The notes below the pieces were generated by a model, which searched no databases, was not told where the DNA came from, and saw only the letters and a list, made by a program, of their open reading frames with translations. Below are positions 51,723 to 64,000 of a stretch of DNA of 64,000 nucleotides, piece after piece. The translations under genes and the position numbers were made by a program. How positions within the stretch are numbered: the stretch's first letter is position 1; each line of letters begins with the position of its first letter. Source of the DNA: Lepisosteus oculatus (taxonomy: Eukaryota; Chordata; Actinopteri; Semionotiformes; Lepisosteidae); contig NC_090709.1 of the NCBI RefSeq assembly GCF_040954835.1, forward strand, positions 40,280,975-40,344,974, read 5' to 3'.

Positions 51723-54700
51723 CCTGTCCCGTCCTGAGTCTCCAGTGGGTGGCCAGGGCGTAGGCAGTGTCCATGAACAGTCTGGGCACGCTCAGCCCCT
51801 CCTCGATGGCCTGCAGCTTGAGGCCCAGCAGGTGCCGGTCAATGGCCTGTCCCTGGAGCGCCTGAGAGGAAATCGTGAAGAAAAGACCCCAGAGATTCGC
51901 CAAGGTGGGGATTCAAACGCGCAAACATCTGTACATAATCCATGCGGGGTGGGGGGGTGGGAGGGATCTGATCTGCACGTCACTCACCGAGCTGGGTGTA
52001 TGCCCTGCTGCTGGGCTGCCCACGGACCGCCTGAGCCAAATTTGCAAAAGGACCCCCCAGACTGGAGCTTTCTGGCCCCCTGCCAGCCCCCTGCCTCCGC
52101 CCCTCCCTGGCGTATCCGGGGCAAGAAACGGCCGCCCCACGCGTATCGACCCGACAGAACCGGTCCACCAGGGGAAACCAGGAACCGAACGCCGGCCCGC
52201 GATTGGCCGGCCCGGGGCCGACCCCCAGGGCCTTTGTGATGTCATCCCAGCAGCGAGTTCCGGCCGCTCTCGGGCTCCAGCGTGTATCCCTACGCCGCCC
52301 CCAGAGAACTATTTAACGCGGCAGGAAGGTCGATTTGTCTCGTTTTCTGTTCCCGTACGGCGCTGAAAGAAGGCCCAGCGTTTGCCTTAAGCAAGATCAC
52401 CCCCCACACACCCGTCCCCAGCCGGGGATACAGGGACGAGTTCGGGGTCCTCGGCCCCAGGAATGTTACCTGGTCCGTCAGGGTGCTGTGAGCCTCGATG
52501 GCCTCCTTCAGCAGGGCCACCTTCATCTCCCTCTGCAACAAGAAGACCCCGCGTCAGCGCGCTGTCGCCTCTCCCTTCCCCTCTGCCCCCACCCCCCAGG
52601 GCTCACTCCCCGCCCCTTCCTGTCCCCGGGACTCACTCCCCGCCCCTTCCTGTCCCCGGGACTCACTCCCCGCCCCTTCCTGTCCCCGGGACTCACTCCC
52701 CGCCCCTTCCTGTCCCCACCCCCATGGCACACTCCCCACCCCTTCCTGTCCCCGGGACTCACTCCCCGCCCCTTCCTGTCCCCGGGACTCACTCCCCGCC
52801 CCTTCCTGTCCCCACCCCCATGGCACACTCCCCACCCCTTCCTGTCCCCGGGACTCACTCCCCGCCCCTTCCTGTCCCCGGGACACAATCCCCGCCCCTT
52901 CCTGTCCCTGGGACTCACTCCCCGCCCCTTCCTGTCCCCGCCCCCATGGCACAATCCCCGCCCCTTCCTGTCCCCGCCCTCCCCGGCAGGGGTCGTTACC
53001 ATGGTGCCGGGGTCGTCGACGGCCTGCACGAACCGCAGCGCCTCGCTGGTGGCCGAGCGGATGGTGTCGGTGCGCCCCCCTCTGAACATCCGCAGCGACG
53101 CAGTGTCGCTGGTCGCACACAGCTCCCCGTACATCCTGGGACACAGAGAGAGAGATTAACACCCCACACACTGACCCCTCCAGGACCAGGACTGGACAGC
53201 CCTGCTTTAAAGACCCCTGGAGACTCTGCAGACACACACACACACTGACCCCTCCAGGACCAGGACTGGACAGCCCTGCTTTAAAGACCCCTGGAGACTC
53301 TGCAGACACACACACACTGACCCCTCCAGGACCAGGACTGGACAGCCCTGCTTTAAAGACCCCTGGAGACTCTGCAGACACACACACTGACCCCTCCAGG
53401 ACCAGGACTGGACAGCCCTGCTTTAAAGACCCCTGGAGACTCTGCAGACACACACACTGACCCCTCCAGGACCAGGACTGGACAGCCCTGCTTTAAAGAC
53501 CCCTGGAGACTCTGCAGACACACACACTGACCCCTCCAGGACCAGGACTGGACAGCCCTGCTTTAAAGAGCCCTGGAGACTCTGCAGACACACACACACA
53601 CTGACCCCTCCAGGACCAGGACTGGACAGCCCTGCTTTAAAGACCCCTGGAGACTCTGCGGACACACACACACTAACCCCTCCAGGACCAGGACTGGACA
53701 GCCCTGCTTTAAAGACCCCTGGAGACTCTGCAGACACACACACACTGACCCCTCCAGGACCAGGACCGGACAGCCCTGCTTTAAAGACCCCTGGAGACTC
53801 TGCAGACACACACACACACTGACCCCTCCAGGACCAGGACTGGACAGCCCTGCTTTAAAGACCCCTGGAGACTCTGCAGACACACACACACACTGACCCC
53901 TCCAGGACCAGGACTGGACAGCCCTGCTTTAAAGACCCCTGGAGACTCTGCAGACACACACACACTGACCCCTCCAGGACCAGGACTGGACAGCCCTGCT
54001 TTAAAGACCCCTGGAGACTCTGCAGACACACACACACTGACCCCTCCAGGACCAGGACTGGACAGCCCTGCTTTAAAGACCCCTGGAGACTCTGCAGACA
54101 CACACACACTGACCCCTCCAGGACCAGGACTGGACAGCCCTGCTTTAAAGACCCCTGGAGACTCTGCAGACACACAGAGCCCAGAGACAGAGACAGGCAG
54201 TGTTCCTCACCTGTAGTAAGCCAGCTGGAGAGCCACCTGGATGAGGGAGTTCGGGCTCAGCCGGTATTTCTTGGGGAAGTTCTTCCCGAACCTCCGGAAC
54301 GTGAAACAGCTGATGTCCAAGTCGTTGATCAGGCTGCGGAAACGAAAAAAATCGCCGACTCAGACGAGGAGGAGGAACGCCACAGACGCCCCTTCCCACA
54401 ATCCCCGGCAGCCCCCACAATGCACCGCCTCTCGATTTCCTTTTTGTTTTTTTTTGGGGGGGGGCGGTCGTGCTTTTCCAGCTCGTCCGAATTTAAAATC
54501 CGCGCGTCCGAGAGAACGTCACGCTGCCTGGAAACGAGAGGAGGAAGGGTTCTCCTCCCAGCCTTGACCGCGGGGGATTCAGAGCTGGACTGCGAGACGC
54601 CCGTCTTCAGCTTTACCCTCCTTCGTGACTCCTGCGCTGGAGTCCCCGCACTGGCTCCCCGTCAAGTGTCCCCTCGGCCCCTGTCCTCCAACTCCGGTCC

Positions 54701-57700
54701 CCCCTCTGTCCCCCCCAGCCCGTCTACACTCTGGGGGAGGTGTAGAAGGGGTCTTTCGCCCGCTGCGCCCCCGAGCTCTGGAACCCTCTCCCCCAGGAAT
54801 CTCAGAGAGGCCCCCCTGCAGGTCCAGACTCAAAACCCGCTTCTTTCGGGAATCAGAATCATCTCCCGGCCCCGGCCCCGATATCGCCTGTCCCTGTCAC
54901 GTCCGTCGCCTAAAACGCTTCGAGAGGCTGCTTTTAAAAGGCGCTATATAAAGTCCAGTTTATCGAAGCATTACCAGGGACGAGCCGCCGCCCACCCCGG
55001 CGTGGCCAGACGGCGCTGCCCTTACGCAGGCTGTCCATAAGGTGGCGCTGGACCGCAGGGCTGGGGGGCACTGCGGGGGGACCCCCCCGTGGGTCACTGA
55101 CCTGTCCAGGTTGAGCTTGGCCATCTCGATGTCCCTCTTGATCTCGGGGTCGATGTAGAAGTACAGCTTCTTGGGCAGTGGCAGGGGGACCATGGGGGCG
55201 CGCACCGTCTCCGGCTGCTTGCTGCGGGGGACACGGCGACGCCGTTTCCAGGGGCGACAGGCACGCTCACACGAGCGCAGCATCGCCGTCTCCAAGGGCG
55301 ACAGGCACGCTCACACGAGTGCAGCATCGCCGTTTCCAAGGGCGACAGGCACGCTCACACGAGTGCAGCATCGCCGTTTCCAAGGGCGACAGGCACGCTC
55401 ACACGAGTGCAGCATCGCCGTCTCCAAGGGCGACAGGCACGCTCACACGAGCACAGCATCGCCGCCTCCAAGGGCGACAGGCACACTCACACGAGCACAG
55501 CATCGCCGCCTCCAAGGGCGACAGGCACACTCACACGAGCGCAGCATCGCCGTCTCCAAGGGTGACGGACTGACACACAAGCACAGCGTCGCCGTTTCCA
55601 AGGGCGACAGGCATGCTCACACGAGCACAGCGTCGCCGTTTCCAAGGGCGACGGACCGACACACGAGCACAGCGTCGCCGTTTCCAAGGGCGACAGGCAC
55701 GCTCAAACAACCACAGCGGTGCCGTTTCCAAGGGCGACAGACCGACACACAAGCACAGCATCGCCGTTTCCAAGGGCGACAGGCACGCTCAAACAACCAC
55801 AGCGGCGCCGTTTCCAAGGGCAACGGACTGACACGCAAGGCGGTGATGTATGCAGTCCCCGCCCTGCCCCGCCCTCTCCCCTCCACTGACCAGTAGTCCA
55901 GCACGTGGTCCACCAGCGTGGCCACCGGGGGGCCCTCGGCGATGGCCTGCTCGTACACCACTCCACAGGAGCCGTCCTCCCCCACGACGAACTGGGCAGA
56001 GGGTGGACAGGGCTGTGGTCAGCGTGCACGTGGACTGTGACGGTGATGGGCTGCCAGGGATGACGGACAGCTCACCTGCAGGGTCTTGTCGAACCAGCGG
56101 TTGCCGCTGTTGGAGTAGGTCCCGCCCCCGTGCAGCATCTGCGCGGCCATGCGGCTGGAGTACCTCTCCTCCGACACCCTCATCACCGGGGCGTCCAGAC
56201 ACACCGTGAAGACCCCCCTCTCGATCGCCCGCACCGACTCCCGGTTAATCTTGTCTGAGAGAGAGAGGGGTCAATACAGACACACTGACTGGACACTCCA
56301 GTACATGAACACTGCACTGAGAGAGAGGGGTTCATACAGACACTGACTGGACACTCCAGTACATGAACACTGCACTGAGAGAGAGAGAGGGGTTCATACA
56401 CACACACTGACTGGACACTCCAGTACATGAACACTGCACTGAGAGAGAGAGGGGTTCATACAGACACCCTGACTGGACACTCCAGTACATGAACACTGCA
56501 CTGAGAGAGAGAGGGGTTCATACACACACACACTGACTGGACACTCCAGTACATGAACACTGCACTGAGAGAGAGAGGGGGGTTCATACAGACACACTGA
56601 CTGGACACTCCAGTACATGAACACTGCACTGAGAGAGAGAGGGGTTCATACACACACACTGACTGGACACTCCAGTACATGAACACTGCACTGAGAGAGA
56701 GAGGGGTTCATACAGACACACTGACTGGACACTCCAGTACATGAACACTGCACTGAGAGAGAGAGAGGGGTTCACACAGACACACTGACTGGACACTCCA
56801 GTACATGAACACTGCACTGAGAGAGAGAGGGGTTCATACAGACACACTGACTGGACACTCCAGTACATGAACACTGCACTGAGAGAGAGAGGGGTTCATA
56901 CAGACACACTGACTGGACACTCCAGTACATGAACACTGCACTGAGAGAGAGAGGGGTTCACACAGACACACTGACTGGACACTCCAGTACATGAACACTG
57001 CACTGAGAGAGAGAGAGGGGTTCACACAGACACACTGACTGGACACTCCAGTACATGAACACTGCACTGAGAGAGAGAGGGGTTCATACACACACACTGA
57101 CTGGACACTCCAGTACATGAACACTGCACTGAGAGAGAGAGAGGGGTTCACACAGACACACTGACTGGACACTCCAGTACATGAACACTGCACTGAGAGA
57201 GAGAGGGGTTCACACACACACACTGACTGGACACTCCAGTACATGAACACTGCACTGAGAGAGAGAGGGGTTCATACAGACACACTGACTGGACACTCCA
57301 GGACATGAACACTGCACTGAGAGAGAGAGGGGTTCACACACACACACTGACTGGACACTCCAGTACATGAACACTGCACTGAGAGAGAGAGGGGTTCATA
57401 CACACACTGACTGGACACTCCAGTACATGAACACTGCACTGAGAGAGAGTTCAATCAAACTTTATTTGACAGAAAAAAAACAAAAGTATTAATCAAGGGT
57501 CTTAAAACTCTATTTTAAGAATTAAGAAAAAAAAAATAATAAAAATAAATAAAAATCATAATTGGAATAAAACTCTTTCATTATTTATGATCCTGCACAG
57601 GACATTTCCAAAACACCAAAACTTTTCGAATGTTCTGAGGTCATTATGCGATTTGTAAAACAGAAATTCTAACGATATCCTGCTCTTCACCAACCCTTCG

Positions 57701-60700
57701 AACATCCTCACCAAGTCTACAGACCCGGAACCAGAGATCTTATTTTTCCGAGTCCTGTAGATGGTGAGTTTGGCCTGGCCCAGCAAAAAATTAGCGAGGA
57801 GGGTCTGAGTTTTCCGTTTTTTTGTGTGACCTACCCCAAACACGAAGATAACATTGTTGAAGGCCAGGCCAAGGTTGGTGAAGAGCCGGATCAGTACGGC
57901 AAACATGGGCGACAGGCGGGGGCAGGCGCTGTAGCAGTGGAACACCGTCTCCCTCTGAGCGCAGAAGGGACAGGCGTCAGACACCGCCGGGTCCAGAACC
58001 GACACAAACGAGTTGACCCCCAGGATGGTGTGCAGGACCCTCCACTGCAGATCACCAGCCCTCTTGTTGAGGGGAAATCTGTAGAGGCTACCCCAGGCAG
58101 GCCGGACGTCATCCGGCACTCCCAGACGAGCCCTCCAGGGGGTGTCAGGGAGCGCGGACAGCTGGGCCTGGTGCCTAGATGTTACGACTAGTCTGTACAG
58201 ACATTTCCCCCCAACACCAGCTAGAGACCTCTCCTCTGAGGCAAGGGGCTCAAGGAGAGATCCCGTCGGTCCGGAACTGAGCGCAGGAGACACTAGCAGA
58301 CCAGGGAAAGGAGGCTGTGTGGTTGGAATGCGATGATCCTCAAACAGACCCTGGATCAGCAGCATCTCCTGGAGAGGCAGAGCAGAGCGAAGCTGACTGA
58401 GAAACCTGTCTACACACCGCCGCGAGTGTAGTCCCAGCGCGTCACACGCCCACTCCACGCTGCGCCAGCAGCCCTGATCCACGTCCAGCAGGTGGTGGAG
58501 CTGTGTAATGTTGGCGTGGACCAGTCTGCTGGTAAAGTCCAAGGAGCGGCCCGGTTCTATGTCCATTCGTAGATTGTGTATTAATGGTTCCCTGAGTGTC
58601 CAGTATAGACTGGGCCGCTCCTCTTCCCTCTGCACGCGCAGATGCCGCCAGGCCTCCAGGAGACTGCGCTGGAAAGGCGGCAGTGGAGACAGGTCAACCC
58701 TGCTGGTGTCCATTAGGAAGAGCACACAGTCGAGCCCGAGGTGTCCTGCTCGACGCAGCAGGGTGAAGGTCAGCTCCCTCCAGGACAGCGAGGCCGGGCC
58801 GAACAGCAGCTTCTGCACTGCCTGCAGGCGAAAGGCGTCCACTCGGCTCCGGATGTCGATAAGTCCTTGCCCTCCGTCCTCTCTGGGCAAATAGAGGACG
58901 CCCCTCCGCAGCCAGTGCAGTCCGTCCCAGAAGAAGTCGAGGAGCGTAGCCTGCAGCTCCTCGACCAGTCCGGCTGGTGGCTCCAGACACACCAAGCGAT
59001 GCCACAACATCGAAGCCACCAGGGTGTTGACAATCAGAGCCCGGCCTCTGTAGGAGATCTGGGGGAGCAGCCAGCGCCAGCGGTCCAGACGACCTTTCAC
59101 TTTTTCAAGGAGCCCCTCCCAGTTCTTTTTCACGCTGGCCTCATCCCCCAGGTGCACCCCCAGGTATTTGAGTCCCCCTCTGGTCCAGCTGAGCCTCTCT
59201 GGCAAGGCTGAGGGACCCATCTCGCTCCACTCCCCCAGGAGTAGGGCGCTACTCTTGGCCCAGTTCACTTTGGCTGATGATAGCCGCTGGAAATCACTTA
59301 AAGTTGTCTGTAGCGCCCTGACATCCTGTTCTCCACTGACCACGACCATGATGTCATCAGCGTACGCCGAGATCTTGACAGTGGAGTCAGGGCAGCCCGG
59401 GATGGACAGCCCCTTGATGACCCGGCGCAGCTGATGTAGCAGAGGCTCGATGGCAAGGGAGTAGAGCATTCCTGAGAGTGCACAGCCCTGCCTGACTCCC
59501 CTCCGCACTGGAAACGGAGCACTCAGCCCTCCGTTGACCTTTAGCACACTGAAGATGTCACTGTACAGCACCTGAATCATGGCAACAAAGACAGGGCTGA
59601 ACCCGAAGGACCTCATGGTCCTCCACAAATACTGATGTTCAACCCTATCAAAGGCCTTTTCCTGGTCTAACGAAATGAGACCAGTGTCTAAACCCAATAG
59701 TCTGGAGGTGGCCAAAACATCTCGAATCAGAAATATGTTATCAAAGATTGACCTTCCGGGCACGCAGTACGATTGGTCGGAGTGCACCACAGACCCCAGC
59801 ACCACCTTCAGCCTGTTGGCCAGAGCCTTGGACAGGATTTTATAATCCACACACAGCAGGGCAACAGGTCTCCAGTTCTTAATGTCACACAGGTCCCCTT
59901 TCTTGGGCAGCAGGGTGACAATAGCTCTCCTGCAACTCAGTGGCAGATCCCCCTGCTCCAGACTTTCCAAATATACATCGAGCAGGTCAGGACCCAGCAC
60001 AGCCCAGAAGGCACGATAGAATTCGGCTGACAGGCCATCGAGACCAGGGGTCTTGCCATTGCTCAAGCCACTGAGTGCGGTGGAGAGCTCCTCCAGGGAG
60101 AGAGGCCTCTCCAGCCCTGCCCTTTCCTCTTCGGGGACCTGTGGAAGGTCTTCAAGGAACCTGCGTGTGCGGACCGAGTCCTCACTAGCCTCGCTGGAGA
60201 AGAGCGCTTTATAGAACTGCACGGTCCTCTCCTGGATCTGCCCGGCCTCGTGCAGCTCCTGCCCTGTCTCCGAGCGCAGGCAGTGGATCTGCCGGCTCTG
60301 GCCCGGTTTCTTCTCTAGGCCGAAGAAATAGCGAGTCGGGGCGTCTACCTGTGATGCACTCTGAACCCTAGAATTTATTAGAGCTCCTTGTACTTTTGTG
60401 TCCAGAAGGCCAATGAGTGATTCTTTTTGGGTTTGGAGGTCATCAATTAGCCTCCTGTCTGCACGACACTCCAGAGCCTGGTGGAGCTCCAGAATGTCTC
60501 TCTCCAGAGCCTTCATGGACTCATGGATACCTCTCGTGACACTTCCAGTGTACTGCTGGCAGAACTGGCGAATCTGCACCTTGCCAATATCCCACCACTG
60601 CCTCAGGGAGACAAAGTGGGCTTTCTGACTCCTCCACTGCTGCCAGAAGAACACGAGGCAGTCGCAGAAGTGAGCATCGTCAAGCAGCTGGGTATTAAAG

Positions 60701-63700
60701 TGCCAGTAGGCACTGCGGGCCCTCACTGATGGCACAGCGACTGTGCAGACAGTGAGACAGTGGTCCGACAGGCCCACTGGACAGATGGAGCACTGCTTGA
60801 CGATGCTGTAATGATGTTTACGGCAGTAAAGTCGGTCTAGCCTGGCCAGAGAGAGGGTATTCCCCCTGACCTGGGCCCAGGTGTACTGCCTCGTGTCCCC
60901 ATGACATCTCCTCCAGATGTCAGTGAGGTCAGACTTGACGAGGATCCTGCGCAACTCCCTGGCCGACGGGCCATGTGGCTCTGCATGATTCCTGTCCAGT
61001 GTGCTGTTCTCTGTGCAGTTGAAATCCCCCCCCAGGAAGACCAGCTCTTCAGGCTGGCAGGTCGCCAGTGCAGTCTCAAGCTCCCTGAAGAGGGTGACCC
61101 TCTCCCCGCCGTCGGTGGGAGCGTAAACGTTAATAAAAACAAAGGTTTTCTTTCCGATAACTACTCGCACGAGTAGCAGGCGACCCTTCACCACCTCCTG
61201 GACGGCGATAGAGAGGGGCTTGAACCCCACAGAGAACAGCACCGCGACCCCCGCGCTCACAGGGGACCCGTGACTGTACACGATGTCCCCCTGCCACTCC
61301 CGCTGCCAGGCGACGATGTTGGAGCTGTCGGTGTGGGTCTCCTGCAGGAAAGTCACCTGCAGGTTCTTTTCTTTGATAATCTCCAACACCGCAGCTCGCT
61401 TCAAAGCCCTCCTGCACCCATTGGTGTTCAAACTCCCTATCCTAATGTCGCCCATGTTTGCGGAAAAGAAAAAAAGAAAAAACATAAAACACGAACAGAC
61501 ACGTAGCACGCAGACGGATAGTGATGTGACGTGAGGGACAGGACTCATTCGTGCTGAGGTGCGTTCCGCGGTCCTGCCTTGATCTTACCTAAAAGGCTCT
61601 TCAGGCGCCATCTCTCCTGATCGCTGAAGTCATTCGCACCCGAGCCCCTCTTCAGATGGCGCGTCGCGGAGAGGACAAAGAGCTCGGTGTCGGGAAAAAA
61701 GTCCTCGACCACAGTTCCCCTCTTACCTTTAGTCTTCTCTAAGAACTCCCTAATGCTCTGGAAACTGTAGCCTCCTCTGCAGCTCCGCCGGGCCGAGGAG
61801 CCCGAGGCGAGAGAGGAGTCGGTGAAGCCGCCCTCGTCGTCGCTCCCGGACTCCGAGGAGCTCCGGGCGGCGGCGGCGGTGGCGGCGAGGACACTCCAGC
61901 GCGTCCTCACTCTCCCGGTGTCGGAGTCACTCGCGGCCCCCGGGCCGGCGACAGAGCCGCCCTCCACCGAGCTCTCTGTGCTGCGCTTCTTCTGCACCGC
62001 ACTCTGCACAGATTTTTTCGTGCGCTTTCTCCGCGGCGTCTTAAAACCATCATCTATTTTTTCAGATGATAACTCATTTCCTCCCCACACCGTGTCTACA
62101 ATTTTCGCTGGCGCTTGAGACGCGTTTTCCCCTGTCGGTGTCACTACCTGCTCTCTCTCTCCCTGACTCTCCTGAGCAGCGCTCATCTCTCCGCCAGCGC
62201 TCATCTCTTGCTCTCCGGTGTGGGGGGCTCCCTGCTCTTCTGAGGGCTGCGGTGGTCCACTCTTTACTATCTGCTCTCCTGATTGGGACGCCACCGGCTC
62301 GGGCTCACCTGCTCCCTCCAGCGATCTCCTCTCCTGCACCCCGGCCGTGGGCTCTGACTCCCCGCTGCCTCCCTGTGCTGCTCCGCTCCCCGCTGCCTGA
62401 CGCTGTCGGCTAGCCTCCTGTGCGCCCTGGGGCTGAGGCTCCCTGCCTGTCTCTTCCTCCACCTCCGGGCAGTTCTTCACCACATGCCCCTCGCTCCCGC
62501 ACCTGAAGCACTTCATCGATTCCGAAGTCACGAATACAACATAGTCGCAGCTGTCAATACGAAATTTAAGGGCCACATTGATCTCTTCCGTGGGGTTTTT
62601 TAGGATGACGTAGACCTGTCTCCGGAAAGAGACGACGTGCTTCAGCTGCGGAGCCCTGCAGCCCAGAGGGACCCTCCTGATCGGAGAGACCACCTGTCCG
62701 TATCGGGACAGTTCCCTCTCCAGCAGCTCGTTCCTCATGAACGGAGGCACGTTGGAGAGGGTGATCTTTCGAGCCGGGGCCGCGAGAGGCAGTACCGGGG
62801 TGAAGGTGCCGTCCAGGACAACTCCCTTCTCCACCAGGGTGTTTGCCAAATCGGTAGACTGCAAGAAAATGACTATACCTCCACTCATGCGGGAAGCGGA
62901 CCTGATGTTCCTGCAGCCCACGACCTCCCCGACCGCAAGAACGCACCTCTCAAGCGGACAGAACTCCGCAGGGGAGATTTTCACACCATGGCGACGAGTT
63001 AGTTTCTCAAAGGAGAGGTCTGGAGGATCAGAGCCTCCAGAACCGGCCATGATGAGAAAATAAACCCCGCTTTTCCCCAAAAAAGACAGAAAAACACAAA
63101 CCCAGTGAAGAAAACACCGCCACACGATCAAACCCACCGAAGCTCCGCCCACTCACTCACTCAGTCTCGCGAGAAACACACAGAGAGAGAGAGAGGGGTT
63201 CATACAGACACACTGACTGGACACTCCAGGACATGAACACTGCACTGAGAGAGAGAGGGGTTCACACACACACACTGACTGGACACTCCAGTACATGAAC
63301 ACTGCACTGAGAGAGAGAGGGGTTCATACAGACACACTGACTGGACACTCCAGGACATGAACACTGCACTGAGAGAGAGAGGGGGGTTAATACAGACACT
63401 CTGAGAGAGACAGGGGTTAATGCGGACACTGGACACTTCTGTCCCCTGTGCCTCACACCTCTCAGGAGTCTGTTGTAGGCTTGACCCCACGTGTTCCTGT
63501 GCTGGCTGGTCAGGATGCCCATGGGCTCTTTGTCTGTCTTCCATGACTGAGCTCTAATCCTCTGCAGCTGTGTGTGGATCTGACCCACGGTCAGTGGGGA
63601 ACCATCACTGTTGTACACCTCTAACTGGAAAAACTGACCAGAGAGACACAGAGAGAGAGAGAGAGAGAGATCACTGCTGGACACCTCTAACTGGAAATAA

Positions 63701-64000
63701 CTACCCATCTTACAGCTCCTGTCCACAATGACAGCTGAGTACAGCAGTAGTAAAGAAGGAGTAAACAGTGAGTAGAGTGCGTGTAGACACCAGACAGCTC
63801 CTGTCCATAATGACAGTTGAGTACTAGTAAAGAAGGAGTAAACAGTGAGTAGAGTGTGGGTAGACACCAGACAGCTCCTGCCCACAATCACAATTGAGTG
63901 CAGCAGTAGTAAAGAAGGAGTAAACAGTGAGGAGAGGGTGTGTAGACACCAGACATCTCCTGTCCACAATCCCAGTTGAGTGCAGCAGTAGTAAAGAAGG

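Overview
The window reads as nuclear DNA of a ray-finned fish. It holds spliced vertebrate genes with GT-AG introns, fish-type LINE, hAT and SINE debris, CpG-rich promoters, and a very heavy load of minisatellites. The species cannot be fixed from the sequence. The density of tandem repeats and GC-rich exons would suit a gene-dense small chromosome or a subtelomeric region.

Layout: positions 1-4,297 are a large imperfect palindrome with tRNA-like modules. From 4.3 to 17.5 kb there is no gene I can support, mostly old tandem arrays (6.4-10.2 kb, 10.4-13.1 kb, a 470-bp triplication at 15.1-16.5 kb). Four genes follow, all on the minus strand: an unnamed two-domain immunoglobulin-superfamily membrane protein (17.9-21.9 kb, 268 aa); a compact myomegalin gene (pde4dip-like, coding 27.0-35.7 kb, 766 aa, non-coding first exon near 37.87 kb); ppt2, a lysosomal thioesterase (41.1-47.8 kb, 297 aa); and a carnitine acetyltransferase-like gene (crat-like, 49.4 kb to beyond 63.6 kb, last nine coding exons). 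I built the gene models by hand from splice sites. Every exon junction keeps phase, which is strong internal support.

The crat-like gene keeps an open frame and good splice sites but has lost three features of the active site: the catalytic His is Gln, the carnitine-binding Tyr is Ser, and the STS motif is RTG. Its largest visible intron contains an intact 5.7-kb Tx1/L1-like LINE with two overlapping ORFs. The element sits precisely in the GA tract of a 62-bp minisatellite that also fills other introns of crat and ppt2.

Introns and spacers are built almost wholly from minisatellites. Several families recur at distant loci, and several seem to have grown from transposon pieces (LINE C-terminal coding sequence, LINE 3' tail, SINE body, hAT-like ends). 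Upstream of ppt2 lies a small array of seven CCAAT boxes spaced exactly 31 bp apart. In mammals PDE4DIP, PPT2 and CRAT lie on chromosomes regarded as parts of the MHC paralogon, so their linkage here beside an immunoglobulin-type receptor may preserve an ancestral arrangement.
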